A stretch of DNA of 64,000 nt from RGDT01 sp964630925 (GTDB taxonomy: Bacteria > Planctomycetota > Planctomycetia > Gemmatales > Gemmataceae), in contig CAZVZK010000023.1 of the NCBI GenBank assembly GCA_964630925.1, positions 1 through 64,000 on the forward strand, in the 5' to 3' direction. The notes below the pieces were generated by a model, which had not been told where the DNA came from, searched no databases, and saw only the letters and a program-made list of their open reading frames with translations. The number at the start of each line of letters is the position of its first letter. Position 1 is the stretch's first letter. Position numbers and translations under genes: made by a program. This document shows, one piece after another, positions 44,389-55,645 of the stretch.

Positions 44389-45561
44389 ATGAACCGCAAG
44401 AAGACCTGGGTCCTGACCGACGCCCACGGCGAGGTGTGGCTGGACAGCTTCTCCGCCAGCAACGACTCCCTCCGCCTCGCCACCCCCCACGACTGGAGCA
44501 TCCGCAAACGCACCCTGCGCGGCGGCCTCCGCGACGGCATCGACCTCATCGAGCTGCACAACGGCGCCCTGTCCGTCTCCATCCTGCCCACCCGCGGCAT
44601 GGGCCTGTGGCGCGGCGATTACCACGGCCTCGCCCTCGGCTGGCGCGCCCCCGTCGAGGGGCCGGTCCATCCCAAGTTCGTCAACCTCGCCGGACGCGGC
44701 GGCCTGGGCTGGCTCGACGGCTTCGACGAGATGCTCGCCCGCTGCGGGCTGGCGTCCAACGGCCCGCCGGGCGTCGACAACGGGCAGACGCTGTCGCAGC
44801 ACGGGCGCATCGCCAACCAGCCGGCCAGCGCCGTCGAGGTGTCCGTCAGCCTCGACCCGCCGCACGAGCTGAGCGTGTACGGTGAGGTGGAAGAGGGCGC
44901 CCTGTTCTTCCCGCAGCTCCGCCTGCGCACGCGGTACACGACCGTCCCGGGGTCGAACCGCCTGGTGATCCACGACCGCGTCGATAACCGCGGCGCCCGC
45001 CCGGCGGAGATGCAGCTGCTCTACCACTTCAACCTCGGCCCGCCGTTCCTGGGCGCCGGCAGCCGCGTCCTGGCGCCGATCCGGGAGATGGCCCCGCTGA
45101 CCGCCCGCGCCGCCGAGGGGATCGGCACGCACGACTCCTACGCCGGCCCCGTGCCCGGATTCTCCGAGCAGGTGTACGTTTACGAATTGCTGCCCGACGG
45201 CCGCGGCCAGACGATGGCGTTGCTGGTGAACGCGGCGGCGGACAGGGCGGTGTGCCTGCGGTGGGACACGGGGCCGCTTCCGTGCTTCACGGTGTGGAAG
45301 AACACGATGGCGCTGGAGGAGGGGTACGTCACGGGCCTGGAGCCGGCGACGGGCTACCCGAATTTCAAGGGGTTCGAGCGCGAGAAGGGCCGCGTGCGCG
45401 TCCTGCCGCCGGGCGGCTCGTGGGAGGCGACGATTTCCCTGGAGGTGGCGGACACCTCGGCGGCGGTGGTGGCGTTGCAGGCGGAGGTGGCGTCGCTGCA
45501 GGCGCACGGCAAGGCGGTGGTCCACAGGACGCCGCAGGCGAAGTACTCGGCGGGCGCGTGA
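44389..45561 (+). CDS. DUF4432 / aldose-1-epimerase-like protein
   Basis: This 390-aa cytoplasmic protein has the galactose-mutarotase-like fold of DUF4432. Landmarks are LSVSILPTRGMGLWRGDYHG near 63-82, QTLSQHGRIANQPAS near 137-151, LLYHFNLGPPFL near 212, and ALEEGYVTGLEPATGYPNFK near 304-323. It probably binds or isomerises a sugar. A TTGCCG/TACGCT pair with 16-base spacing lies ~50 bases upstream (44317-44344), so it may have its own promoter. The C-terminal ~25 residues look like a loose extension. Confidence 0.85.
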   Translation: MNRKKTWVLTDAHGEVWLDSFSASNDSLRLATPHDWSIRKRTLRGGLRDGIDLIELHNGALSVSILPTRGMGLWRGDYHGLALGWRAPVEGPVHPKFVNLAGRGGLGWLDGFDEMLARCGLASNGPPGVDNGQTLSQHGRIANQPASAVEVSVSLDPPHELSVYGEVEEGALFFPQLRLRTRYTTVPGSNRLVIHDRVDNRGARPAEMQLLYHFNLGPPFLGAGSRVLAPIREMAPLTARAAEGIGTHDSYAGPVPGFSEQVYVYELLPDGRGQTMALLVNAAADRAVCLRWDTGPLPCFTVWKNTMALEEGYVTGLEPATGYPNFKGFEREKGRVRVLPPGGSWEATISLEVADTSAAVVALQAEVASLQAHGKAVVHRTPQAKYSAGA

Positions 45562-45716
45562 GCCGAGGGCCCCTGGCTGTCTGCCGCCACGCGACGCGGA
45601 GTCATCAGCGGGGCGGATCGGGGCGGACATTCACGCGCACCCATTCGCGTCTCGGGACGCGGGCGGTTGAACGAGCACGCCGGTGGGGAAGCCCGGCCGG
45701 GATGGACACGAAGCCA

Positions 45717-46202
45717 TCAGCTCTGCTCATCCGGAGCGGCCACGCCTGGCGGCGCCTTCCAGCAGAATGCCGCCGCGCAGACCAACCCCACCAGCACACC
45801 CAGCGGGAGGAAGGTGACGAGACTGATCAAGGTAACCTCGACGAAGACGACCAGGTACAGAGCAAGCCCTCTCCACTCAACCACCGGGCGTCCTGAGAGC
45901 TCCAGGATCGAGAGTCCGGCAGCGACACCGCCGGCCAGCACCAGATAATTCAAGGCAAAAGTGGCGGCCGTCCCCTTCCAGAAGGCACCCCAGGCGGAGC
46001 CGGCCGTCCGGACCGCCCACGCCCCTGACACCCACGACAGGGCAAGGACGAGGGCGCCGAGCGCGCCGTAGGTCGTCACGATGGCGTGCTGCGGCACCAA
46101 CCCTTGCTTCTGATGCCCAGTGACCCATACGGTGCCGCTGGCTACAAGTGCCAACGCACTCATGTAGGCCCCCAGCATCAGCGCGATCCGCCAGCCCTTC
46201 AC
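45717..46202 (-). CDS. Four-TM membrane protein, 161 aa
   Basis: I do not recognise a family. It starts at a GTG (46202) with GGAGG seven bases upstream. Four hydrophobic segments are visible: LMLGAYMSALALVASGTVWV, ALGALVLALSWVSGAWAV, FALNYLVLAGGVAAGLSIL, and a last long one through VTLISLVTFLPLGVLVGLVC. Loops are short, and no catalytic motif was seen. It follows the PfpI gene by 23 bp and is the last gene of the minus-strand run from the CHAT gene. Confidence 0.65.
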   Translation of the reverse strand: MKGWRIALMLGAYMSALALVASGTVWVTGHQKQGLVPQHAIVTTYGALGALVLALSWVSGAWAVRTAGSAWGAFWKGTAATFALNYLVLAGGVAAGLSILELSGRPVVEWRGLALYLVVFVEVTLISLVTFLPLGVLVGLVCAAAFCWKAPPGVAAPDEQS

Positions 46203-46225
46203 CACCCGGCCTCCCGGACGCCGGA

Positions 46226-46765
46226 TCAGACCCGCGCCGGCTTCAACTGCCCCGCCGCCTGCAGGATCGCGTTCAGGAACGCCGGCAGGTCGTCCGGCTT
46301 GCGGCTCGTGATCAGGTTGCCGTCGCGGACGCACTCCGCGTCGGTGTACGTCGCGCCGGCGTTGATCACGTCGTCCTTGATGGCGAAGAAGCACGTCGCC
46401 TTGCGGCCCTTCAGCGCCTGCGTCGAACACAGCACCCACGGGCCGTGGCAGATGGCCGCCACCACCCGGCCCTGCTCGGCCATGTTCGACACGAGTTTGA
46501 GGATGGCGTCGTGGCGGCGGAGGTAATCCGGGGCGAAGCCGCCGGGGATGACGATCACGTCGAAGTCGTCGGCCGACACGTCCCTGGCGGCCTTCTCGCT
46601 CTTGCACGGGTAGCCCAGTTTGCTCGGGTAGGTGTGCCCGGCCTCGGGGCCGACGAGGGTGACCTCCATCCCCGCCTCGCGCAGGCGGTAGACGGGGTAC
46701 CACACCTCCATCTCCTGATACTGCTGCTCCACCAGAACCGCCGCCCGCATGCCCTTGACGCTCAT
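46226..46765 (-). CDS. DJ-1/PfpI family protein
   Basis: This 179-aa class-I glutamine amidotransferase-like protein has the nucleophile elbow AAICHGPWVL near 103-112, with the Cys followed by His as in PfpI/YhbO proteins. The Glu position lies in an early VLVEQQYQEMEVWYPV segment, and VIVIPGGFAPDYLR near 70 is also typical. Members act as deglycases, chaperones or proteases of oxidised proteins. The ATG at 46765 was chosen because the upstream frame overlaps RidA and is low-complexity. It sits 4 bp after the RidA stop; both are stress or damage-repair type proteins. Confidence 0.9.
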   Translation of the reverse strand: MSVKGMRAAVLVEQQYQEMEVWYPVYRLREAGMEVTLVGPEAGHTYPSKLGYPCKSEKAARDVSADDFDVIVIPGGFAPDYLRRHDAILKLVSNMAEQGRVVAAICHGPWVLCSTQALKGRKATCFFAIKDDVINAGATYTDAECVRDGNLITSRKPDDLPAFLNAILQAAGQLKPARV

Positions 46766-46769
46766 GGCT

Positions 46770-47234
46770 TCACTCCACCTCGAAGATGGCCTCGATCTCG
46801 ACGGCGATATTGCCCGGCAGGGCGTTGGTGCCGATGGCGCTGCGGGCCCCGACGCCCGCGTCCTCGCCGAACACATCGGCCATCAGCTCGGAGTACCCGT
46901 TGATGACCTTGGGGTGGTCGTGGAAGTCGTTGGTGCTGTTGACCAGCGCCAGTGTCTTGACGAGCCGCTTCACCTTGTCGAGGGTGCCGAGCTGGTCGCG
47001 CAGCGTCGCCAGGAGGTTCAGCCCCACCGAACGCGCCGACAGGCGGCCCTGCTCCAGCGTCAAGTCCTGGCCGCAGCGGCCCGTCACGGGCGTCTCGGGC
47101 GTCACCTTGACGGGGCCGTGGCCGGAGAGGTAGATGGTGTTGCCGACGCGGACGGCCATCTTGTACTTGGCCATCGGCCGGCCTGGGGACGGCAGCGTGA
47201 TCCCCAATTCCTTCAGGCGTGCTTCGGCGGACAT
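46770..47234 (-). CDS. RidA/YjgF-family protein
   Basis: This 154-aa member of the Rid superfamily, which deaminates reactive enamine/imine intermediates, has YLSGHGPV near 35, a middle HDHPKVINGYSELMADVFGE, and ARSAIGTNALPGNIAVEIEA near 130-149. The catalytic Arg of true RidA (the R of 'RxxxxV') sits in VGARSAIGTNALP, but the substitution pattern suggests a Rid4-7-type subgroup. CAGGAGG lies before the ATG. It is in a tight pair with the DJ-1/PfpI gene. Confidence 0.88.
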   Translation of the reverse strand: MSAEARLKELGITLPSPGRPMAKYKMAVRVGNTIYLSGHGPVKVTPETPVTGRCGQDLTLEQGRLSARSVGLNLLATLRDQLGTLDKVKRLVKTLALVNSTNDFHDHPKVINGYSELMADVFGEDAGVGARSAIGTNALPGNIAVEIEAIFEVE

Positions 47235-47295
47235 CGTCGGGGCCTCCTGGTGATGATGCGTGTTGTTATCCGCACCCCCGTCGGCCCCGGCAAGG

Positions 47296-49533
<2,238 letters not shown>

Positions 49534-49549
49534 GGGCACCCCGTGGCGG

Positions 49550-52500
49550 TCAGCGCCAGTCGCCGGAGAGGACGAAGGCGGCCCAGTAGTACGGGGGGAC
49601 GCGGCGGGTGGCCTTCTCGGCCTCCAGCTCCTTGACCGTGCCGCGCTTCACGCCGTCCTTCAGCATGGCGAGCTGCGCCTGGCGGAGGGCCTCGGCGCGG
49701 CTGATGATCTTCCGGGTGTCCCACGCCTGTGTGTAGAAGTCGGCCATGAGCTGCCGCGTCGCGCGGTCATCGACCTTCCAAAGGGACGCGATCACCGTCC
49801 GCGCCCCCGCCGCGTGGAAGGCACGCTGCATGCCCAACAGCCCCTCGCCGCCAGCGAGCATCCCCAGGCCGGTCTCGCAGGCCGACAGCGTGGCGAGCTC
49901 CAGTTTGGAGAGGTCCATCTCGGTGACTTCGAGGGCGGTGAGGATGCCGTCCTCCTCGCCCTCCTTCGGCACCCGGTTGGCGTCGGAGAGGGCCAATCCC
50001 GACAAGAGTAGGGGATGCACGGGGGGCGGCTCGGGGTCGAGGGGGGGCCGGGAGCGGGCGGGGGGGGCGGCCTCGGCGCGGGCGAAATAGCCGTGCGTCG
50101 CCAGGTGGGCGTAGCGCACCGAGGCGAGCGCCTTGCGGACGGCTGCCTTGGTGGCGTCGCCATCGCGGAGTGTCGTGACAGTCCCGCTCTTGAAGAGGCG
50201 GCCGAAGGCGTCCACGATGGCAGCCATCTCCGGGGCGGTGGCCGGCAGGCGGGCGTAGCGTCCGCGGCCGAGGCGCGGCGCCGACCGGGAGTCTTCGGCG
50301 GCGGGCGGGGCGGCGTCGCCCTCGCGCGGGTCGTAGCGCAGGTCGCCCACCGCCAGGAGCGACGGGGCGAGCCGGCCGGCCTTGTCCGCCGGCCGCACAA
50401 TGCCCGGCAACGCGCTCGGCAAGGGGACGACGGCGAGGGCCACGTCCTCGATGAGGTACGAGCCGGCCTTCTTGCCGGGCAGGGCGGCGAAGGGGACGAA
50501 GCCCAGCAGCGAGTCGGGCGAGACAAGGACGAGCGATGCGCCCTCGATGTGCTTCTCCAACGGCGCCCACAGGAGCCGGCGGGCCTCCCCCGCCTGGACG
50601 AGGGCCGGACGGCGGCGCAAGAGCTCGGCGCGCCAGTCGGCGATGGCCTTGAGCGGCCCGCCGGCCTCGCCCAGGTCGACCATCGCGGCGGGGCGGCCGC
50701 GGCGGTGGACGAAGGCCAGCAGAGAGGGGCGCGAGCGTAGCGCCCCGTCCTTGCGGCCGTGGCGGGTGTACATGAGGTAATCGACGAGGGCGGCCCCCTC
50801 AGGCAGGGCCTCGGCGAGGTCTGAAGGGGCCGGCATCTCGCGCAGGCGGGCCTCGCGGAAGTCGGCGGAGAGGCGAGCGAGGTCGGCCTGCACCCGCTCC
50901 TGGCGGACGACCAGCTCCCGCACGTCGCCCCCCCGGCCAGCCGCGGCGGCGATGAGCCGGGTGGTCTCGGCCAGGGCGGCGGCGGCGGCGCGGGCGGCGG
51001 GGTCGGCGGCGAGGCGGAGGAAGAGGCGGCGCTGCTGCTGGCGCAGCAGGACGGCCCCCTTCCACGCCAGGACGTGCCGCGCGGCCTCGTCGGCCGCCAC
51101 GCCAGGCACCGACAGGTAGGCGTCGAGGTGGTGGCGGACGGCGGCGGCCCCGCCCATCTGCTGCCTGTCGGACTGGAAGGCGGCGTTGACCCGGAGGTGC
51201 TCCAGCGTCAGGGCGACGGCCTTGCCGGCCAGGGGGGCGGCCTCGGCGGCGCGGCCGTTGTCGCGCAGGGCGCTGGCCAGGTTGTGCATGGCGGCGGCGG
51301 TGGTCGGATGTCTGCCGCCCAGCAACTCCTCGCGGACCGCCAGGGCCCGGCGGAGCATCGGGATGGCGGCCTCGCCGTCGTCGGCCATGTAGGTGATGGA
51401 GGCGTAACGCGAGAGGCTGGCGGCGAAGTCGGGGTGGCGCTCGCCGAGAATCTCCTTGCGGTCCGTCATCGCCCGCCAGGCGAGCAGCCGGGCGGTGCCG
51501 AGGTTGCCGCCTTCCTGGTGGGCCTTGGCCAGGGAGTGCATCGCGTGCATCGTCCCCGGGTGCCGCTCGCCGAGCCTGCCCGAACGCAGGGAGAGGGCCG
51601 CCCCCAGGTGGGCGCGGGCCGCCCCGTGGTCGCCCAGGGACAGGTGGACCATGCCCAGGTTGTGCAGGCTGTTGGCGTGGGCGGGGTGGCCGTGGCCGTG
51701 CGCCGCCTCGCGGATCTCGACCACCGCACGCATCAGGGCGAGGGCGGCCGCCGCGTCGCCGGTGTCCTTGTAGACGGCGGCAAGGGAGTTGAGGCCGTCG
51801 GCGTACTCGGGGTGCTTCTGGCCGAAGAGCTCGGCGCGGATCTTGAGGGACTGGCGGAGCAGGGGGATGGCGTTGCTGTGGTCGCCCATCTCGTGGCGGA
51901 GGCGGGCCAGGTCGCCGAGGGCGCGGGCGTGGGCGGGGCTGCGGACGCCGGCGGAGCGTCTGACCAGCTCGACGCCGCGGTTCAGGTGGGCGAGGGCGGC
52001 GGGGTGGTCGCCGGCGTCGCGGAGGGCGACGCCGAGGGAGACGTGGGAGGCGGCGTAATCGGGGTGGCGTTCGCCGAGGTGGGCCTTGCGCAGCGCCAGG
52101 GCGCGGCGGAGCAGCGGCAGCGCCTTGCCGTAGTCACCCCGCGACTCGTGAACGCCGGCGTGGTTGACGAGCGTGGTGGCGTAGCGGGGGTCCTGCTCGC
52201 CGAAGACGACCTCGATGACGTCTGCCAGCTCGGCGTGGGTGGCGAGGGCGGCCCGGTGGTCGTCGAGGGCGCTATGCAGGACGGCCACATTGTTGAGGCT
52301 GGTGGCGTGGTCCTCGCTGTAGCGGCCCGAGACGAGCCGGCTCAGGCGCAGCGCCTGCTGGCACAGCCGGAGAGCCTCGGCGTCGTCGCCGAGCTTGCGG
52401 ATCGCCCCGGCGACGTTGCGGAGGGACGTGATGTACTCGCGGTGCCGCTCGCCCAGCACCTCGGCCTGGATGGCCAGGGACTTGCGGTAGAGCCCGAGGG

Positions 52501-53098
52501 CCTCCCGCCCCGCGCCCCTGGCGTTGAGGGCGAGGCCGACGTTATTGTACCCGGAGGCGGTGTAGGGGCTCGTCTCGCCCACCGTGGCGCGGAAGCCGTC
52601 GAGGGCGGCGCGGAACAGGGCCAGCGCCTCGACGGGCTTGCCTTGGCTCATCAGCTCCAGCCCGTCCTTGTTTTGCTGGAAGGCCAGCTCGAACGCCTCG
52701 CACTTGGCCCGGCCCAGTCCGGCGAGGCGTTCGGCGGTGCGCCAGCGCCAGCGGGCATCGACGGCCATCCAGTGGCCCGGCCCCCAGAGCCGCTCCTCGA
52801 TCTCGAAGGTGGCGCGTTCGAGGGCGACGCTGGCGGCGGGGTTGCCGCGCCGGCGTTCCCACGTGGCCAGCTCGAAGAGCATGCTGGCCATCTCGCGCTT
52901 GTCGCGGCCGGCGAGGCGCTCCATCAGGGCCACGGCCTCGCGGTAGGTGGCGACGGCGTCGTCGCCGCGGCCGGTATCCCATTGCGAGCGGGCCACGCCC
53001 ATGTGGAGGGTGCAGCGGCGGTACAGCCGTGCCTGCTCCGCCGTCAACACCGCCGGCGGCGCCGCGCCCAAGGCCATCACCACCGCCAGCGTCAACAT
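49550..53098 (-). CDS. Secreted TPR-CHAT caspase-like protease
   Basis: This 1182-aa protein has a short signal-like N-terminus (MLTLAVVMALGAAPPAV). A long TPR array (~50-640) has many repeats such as GYNNVGLALNARGAGREALG and ALALRKAHLGERHPDYAASH, where the 'GExHPxYAxxL' phrase is kinesin-light-chain-like. A C-terminal CHAT domain (~810-1180) follows. The caspase-type dyad is present: His in RYAHLATHGYF and Cys in TLSACETGLGML, both near the C-terminal third. The end (PPYYWAAFVLSGDW) is CHAT-typical. It is co-directional with and 16 bp from the WD40 kinase. Confidence 0.92.
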   Translation of the reverse strand: MLTLAVVMALGAAPPAVLTAEQARLYRRCTLHMGVARSQWDTGRGDDAVATYREAVALMERLAGRDKREMASMLFELATWERRRGNPAASVALERATFEIEERLWGPGHWMAVDARWRWRTAERLAGLGRAKCEAFELAFQQNKDGLELMSQGKPVEALALFRAALDGFRATVGETSPYTASGYNNVGLALNARGAGREALGLYRKSLAIQAEVLGERHREYITSLRNVAGAIRKLGDDAEALRLCQQALRLSRLVSGRYSEDHATSLNNVAVLHSALDDHRAALATHAELADVIEVVFGEQDPRYATTLVNHAGVHESRGDYGKALPLLRRALALRKAHLGERHPDYAASHVSLGVALRDAGDHPAALAHLNRGVELVRRSAGVRSPAHARALGDLARLRHEMGDHSNAIPLLRQSLKIRAELFGQKHPEYADGLNSLAAVYKDTGDAAAALALMRAVVEIREAAHGHGHPAHANSLHNLGMVHLSLGDHGAARAHLGAALSLRSGRLGERHPGTMHAMHSLAKAHQEGGNLGTARLLAWRAMTDRKEILGERHPDFAASLSRYASITYMADDGEAAIPMLRRALAVREELLGGRHPTTAAAMHNLASALRDNGRAAEAAPLAGKAVALTLEHLRVNAAFQSDRQQMGGAAAVRHHLDAYLSVPGVAADEAARHVLAWKGAVLLRQQQRRLFLRLAADPAARAAAAALAETTRLIAAAAGRGGDVRELVVRQERVQADLARLSADFREARLREMPAPSDLAEALPEGAALVDYLMYTRHGRKDGALRSRPSLLAFVHRRGRPAAMVDLGEAGGPLKAIADWRAELLRRRPALVQAGEARRLLWAPLEKHIEGASLVLVSPDSLLGFVPFAALPGKKAGSYLIEDVALAVVPLPSALPGIVRPADKAGRLAPSLLAVGDLRYDPREGDAAPPAAEDSRSAPRLGRGRYARLPATAPEMAAIVDAFGRLFKSGTVTTLRDGDATKAAVRKALASVRYAHLATHGYFARAEAAPPARSRPPLDPEPPPVHPLLLSGLALSDANRVPKEGEEDGILTALEVTEMDLSKLELATLSACETGLGMLAGGEGLLGMQRAFHAAGARTVIASLWKVDDRATRQLMADFYTQAWDTRKIISRAEALRQAQLAMLKDGVKRGTVKELEAEKATRRVPPYYWAAFVLSGDWR

Positions 53099-53148
53099 GA
53101 GCGATCCCTCCCCGCGTCAACGCCCATCTTACCCGCCCGCCGCTGTGC

Positions 53149-53176
53149 TTGACACCCCCCACCCCCCTGTTAGAAT
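53149..53176 (+). promoter_or_regulatory. Near-consensus housekeeping promoter of the mcsA-mcsA-mcsB operon
   Basis: TTGACA (53149-53154) and TAGAAT (53171-53176) are separated by 16 bases of almost pure C. The ATG is 26 bases past the -10, so the leader is short. This is the best promoter match in the window. No CtsR-type direct repeat (AGTCAAA-like) was seen next to it. Confidence 0.75.
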
Positions 53177-53201
53177 GGCGCAAAGAGGCGGAGGCAGGCC
53201 G

Positions 53202-53678
53202 ATGAAGTGCGAGAAGTGCCCGAACGCGGCGACGTGGCACGTCACCGAGATCCACAGCGAGGCCGACATCGAGGAGCTGCACCTCTGCGAGGTGTGCGCG
53301 CACAAGTACCTCGCCGACCCGCAGCCGGGGCAGAAGGCCTCCACCCCCAAGGCCTCGCGCTCCGACGACGAGGACGCCCCCTCCGCCCAGCGCGAGTGCG
53401 ACGTGTGCGGCCTGAAGTTCGTCGATTTCCGGAACACGGGGCGGCTGGGCTGCCCGCACGACTACGAGGTGTTCCAGGAGGAATTGGCGCAGCTCCTGGA
53501 GAGTGTCCACGGCGACACGCGGCATTCGGGCAAGGTGCCACGGCGGCGGCCCGAGGCGCGCAAGGCCGCCGAGGAGCTGACGGGGCTGAGGCGGCAGCTG
53601 GCGCAGGCGGTGACGCGCGAGGACTATGAGGAGGCGGCCCGGCTGCGCGACCGCATCCGCCGCCTCGAAGAGGGCTGA
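53202..53678 (+). CDS. mcsA: McsA-like zinc-ribbon/UVR protein (first)
   Basis: This 158-aa protein has two CxxC pairs at the N-terminus (MKCEKCPNAATWHV, LHLCEVCAHKYL) and one more at 66-69 (ECDVCGLKFVDF). It ends with a UVR motif (LRRQLAQAVTREDYEEAARL). McsA activates the arginine kinase McsB and links it to ClpC. GAGGCGGAGG lies before the ATG at 53202. It is first of three genes with gaps of 3 bp and then a 14-bp overlap, so the three products are probably stoichiometric. Confidence 0.88.
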   Translation: MKCEKCPNAATWHVTEIHSEADIEELHLCEVCAHKYLADPQPGQKASTPKASRSDDEDAPSAQRECDVCGLKFVDFRNTGRLGCPHDYEVFQEELAQLLESVHGDTRHSGKVPRRRPEARKAAEELTGLRRQLAQAVTREDYEEAARLRDRIRRLEEG

Positions 53679-53681
53679 GCC

Positions 53682-54173
53682 GTGAACTGCCAGCAGTGCG
53701 GCAAGCCCGCCACCGTGCACCAGACGACGCTCGTGCAGAACGAGAAGCGCGAGCTGCATCTGTGCCGCGCGTGCGCCGAGGCGGGCGGCCTGATCCAGCA
53801 GAAGGAGCTGAGCCTACCGGCGATCTTGCAGTCGCTGATCGGGCAGCACTTGGCCCCCGAGATGGACGAGCTGTCGCGGCTGGAGTGCCCGGTGTGCGGG
53901 ATCCGCTTCATGGAGTTCCGCGCCGAGGGGCGCCTCGGCTGCCCGGAGGACTACAATACCTTCCGGGGCGGGCTGGAGCCGTTGTTGTACCGCGTCCACC
54001 GGGGAACGCGCCACGCGGGCAAGGCTCCGAAGCGCCGGGCGCCGGCCCACCTCGCCGAGGTGGCGGCCCTGCGTCAATCGCTGCGCAAGGCGATCGACGC
54101 CGAGGACTACGCCGAGGCCGCCCGAATCCGAGACTTGCTGCGCACGAAGGAAGCCGCGGATGAACCTGGATGA
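53682..54173 (+). CDS. mcsA: McsA-like zinc-ribbon/UVR protein (second)
   Basis: This 163-aa paralogue of the preceding gene starts with GTG. It shows the same plan: MNCQQCGKPATVHQ, LHLCRACAEAGG, ECPVCGIRFMEFRAEGRLGC, then a UVR segment (LRQSLRKAIDAEDYAEAARI). An extra ~10-residue LSLPAILQSLIGQHL insert follows the second CxxC pair, as in Bacillus-type McsA. The last 14 bp overlap mcsB. Two diverged McsA copies before one McsB suggest separate adaptor roles. Confidence 0.88.
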   Translation: MNCQQCGKPATVHQTTLVQNEKRELHLCRACAEAGGLIQQKELSLPAILQSLIGQHLAPEMDELSRLECPVCGIRFMEFRAEGRLGCPEDYNTFRGGLEPLLYRVHRGTRHAGKAPKRRAPAHLAEVAALRQSLRKAIDAEDYAEAARIRDLLRTKEAADEPG

Positions 54174-55227
54174 CCTGACCCACACGAGCGGTGAATGGCT
54201 GCGGGCCGCCGGGCCCGAGGCCGACATCGTCATCTCCAGCCGCATCCGGCTGGCGCGGAACCTGGCCGCGTTCCCGTTCACGAACCGGGCCAGCGCCTTC
54301 CAGAAGGCGGAGATCGAGGCGATGCTGCGCGAGCGCATCGGCAAGCTCGACATGAATCCGCGTCTGGGCTACCTCAACGTGCCGACGCTGTCGCTGCTGG
54401 ACCGGCAGCTTTTGGTCGAGCGTCAGCTCATCAGCCGCGAGCTGGCCACGGCGGACGGCCCGCGCGGGGTGGCGGTGGCCCCGCACGAGACGGTCAGCCT
54501 GATGGTCAACGAGGAGGACCATCTGCGTCTGCAGGTGATGCGGGCGGGGTTCACGCTGGACGAGGCGTGGCAGGAGATCGACCGGGTCGATGACCTGCTG
54601 GAGCAGCGGGTGAGTTACGCCTTCAGCGACGAGTACGGCTACCTGACGGCCTGCCCGACGAACGTGGGCACGGGGCTGCGTGCGAGCGTGATGCTGCACC
54701 TGCCGGCGCTGGAGCACTCCAAGCACATCGACAAGGTGTTCCGGGCGTTGCAGAAGATTAACCTGGCGGTGCGCGGGCTGTACGGCGAGGGCAGCCGGGC
54801 GTCGGGGCACTTCTACCAGATTTCCAATCAGGTGACGCTGGGCAAGAGCGAGGGGCAGATCCTGAGCGAGATCCACAGCGTGATCCCGCAGATCGTGAAG
54901 TACGAGCGCGAGGCGAGGCAGGCCTGGCTGCGTGAGAACAAGCAGGGCCTGCAGGACAAGATCAGCCGGGCGCACGGCACCCTCTGCTCGGCGACGATGA
55001 TGACGAGCGAGGAGACGATGGAGCTGCTCTCGTTCGTGCGTCTGGGGATCAACCTGAAGCTGATCGACGACATCTCGATCTTCACGGTGAACGAGCTGTT
55101 CATCCACACGCAGCCGGCGCACCTTCAGAAGCTGATGGGGGCGCAGCTGGACGGCGAGGAGCGGAACGCGGCGCGGGCGCGGTACCTGCGGACGCGGCTG
55201 CGCGAGGGCGGGGCGCACCCGAATTGA
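54160..55227 (+). CDS. mcsB: Protein arginine kinase McsB
   Basis: This 355-aa phosphagen-kinase-family enzyme phosphorylates arginine residues of proteins, marking them for ClpCP degradation. Landmarks are IVISSRIRLARNLAAFPFTN near 24-43, HETVSLMVNEEDHLRLQVM near 110, the catalytic loop PTNVGTGLRASVMLHLPALE near 166-185, and GEGSRASGHFYQISNQVTLG near 210-229. It has the full length of Firmicutes McsB. It overlaps the second mcsA. Its 3' end is duplicated downstream (57755-57873). No ClpC or CtsR gene lies in the window. Confidence 0.95.
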   Translation: MNLDDLTHTSGEWLRAAGPEADIVISSRIRLARNLAAFPFTNRASAFQKAEIEAMLRERIGKLDMNPRLGYLNVPTLSLLDRQLLVERQLISRELATADGPRGVAVAPHETVSLMVNEEDHLRLQVMRAGFTLDEAWQEIDRVDDLLEQRVSYAFSDEYGYLTACPTNVGTGLRASVMLHLPALEHSKHIDKVFRALQKINLAVRGLYGEGSRASGHFYQISNQVTLGKSEGQILSEIHSVIPQIVKYEREARQAWLRENKQGLQDKISRAHGTLCSATMMTSEETMELLSFVRLGINLKLIDDISIFTVNELFIHTQPAHLQKLMGAQLDGEERNAARARYLRTRLREGGAHPN

Positions 55228-55234
55228 CCGGGCG
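55111..55234 (+). repeat. mcsB 3'-end direct repeat, copy 1 (in intact gene)
   Basis: The last ~39 codons of mcsB, the stop, and seven bases beyond (ACCGGGCG end). It matches 57755-57873 with a few substitutions and one 5-bp deletion in the copy, about 93-96% by eye. Confidence 0.85.
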
Positions 55235-55267
55235 AGGGTAGGGGCCAGGGTCGCGTGGCGCTACCGC

Positions 55268-55645
55268 TCAGGCGCCATCCTCGCGACGGACCTCCAGACG
55301 CTGTTCGTCCGGCGTGTTGAGGAAAGTCACGCGGAACGTGCCTGACGGTACGCCGCCCGTCCTCACCAGGCCCGAGCCCTTGTACGGCGTCCCGTAGTCC
55401 GGGGAGGCCTCATGGCACATGGCCGCGACACGCGCCAGGACGAGCCGGAAGGCCGACTTCGGCAACGGCACCTCGGCCGGCTCGCTCCCGTCGAAGGGCC
55501 GGCGCATGCACCGGCCTTCTCGGAACTCGATGACGGCCCCACTCCCGCAATCATGAAGGAGGTGGTCGGTCACGCCGACGACGCCCCCCTCCGCCGGGCG
55601 GAAGGAGGCGATGAACCGTTCGTGAGTCGAGACTTGTCCGCTCAT
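55268..55645 (-). CDS. Hypothetical protein, 125 aa, partner of the broken upstream gene
   Basis: I do not recognise a family. It begins MSGQVSTHERFIASFRPAEG and contains a strand-rich core (GAVIEFREGRCMRRPFDG), then PLPKSAFRLVLARVAAMC. The ATG at 55645 has GGAG eight bases upstream. Its start overlaps, as ATGA, the stop of the reconstructed upstream gene that the IS66 element has broken. The pair therefore was an operon: WLLHGTT-type protein, then this one. It is cargo of the mcsB-bounded cassette. A role as antitoxin or immunity protein is possible but unproven. Confidence 0.55.
   Translation of the reverse strand: MSGQVSTHERFIASFRPAEGGVVGVTDHLLHDCGSGAVIEFREGRCMRRPFDGSEPAEVPLPKSAFRLVLARVAAMCHEASPDYGTPYKGSGLVRTGGVPSGTFRVTFLNTPDEQRLEVRREDGA

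Noticed and set aside
46226..46876. A longer PfpI protein starting at 46876
   Set aside because: The added 37 residues are Ser/Arg/Pro-rich, overlap RidA, and precede the normal PfpI N-terminus (MRAAVLVEQQ).
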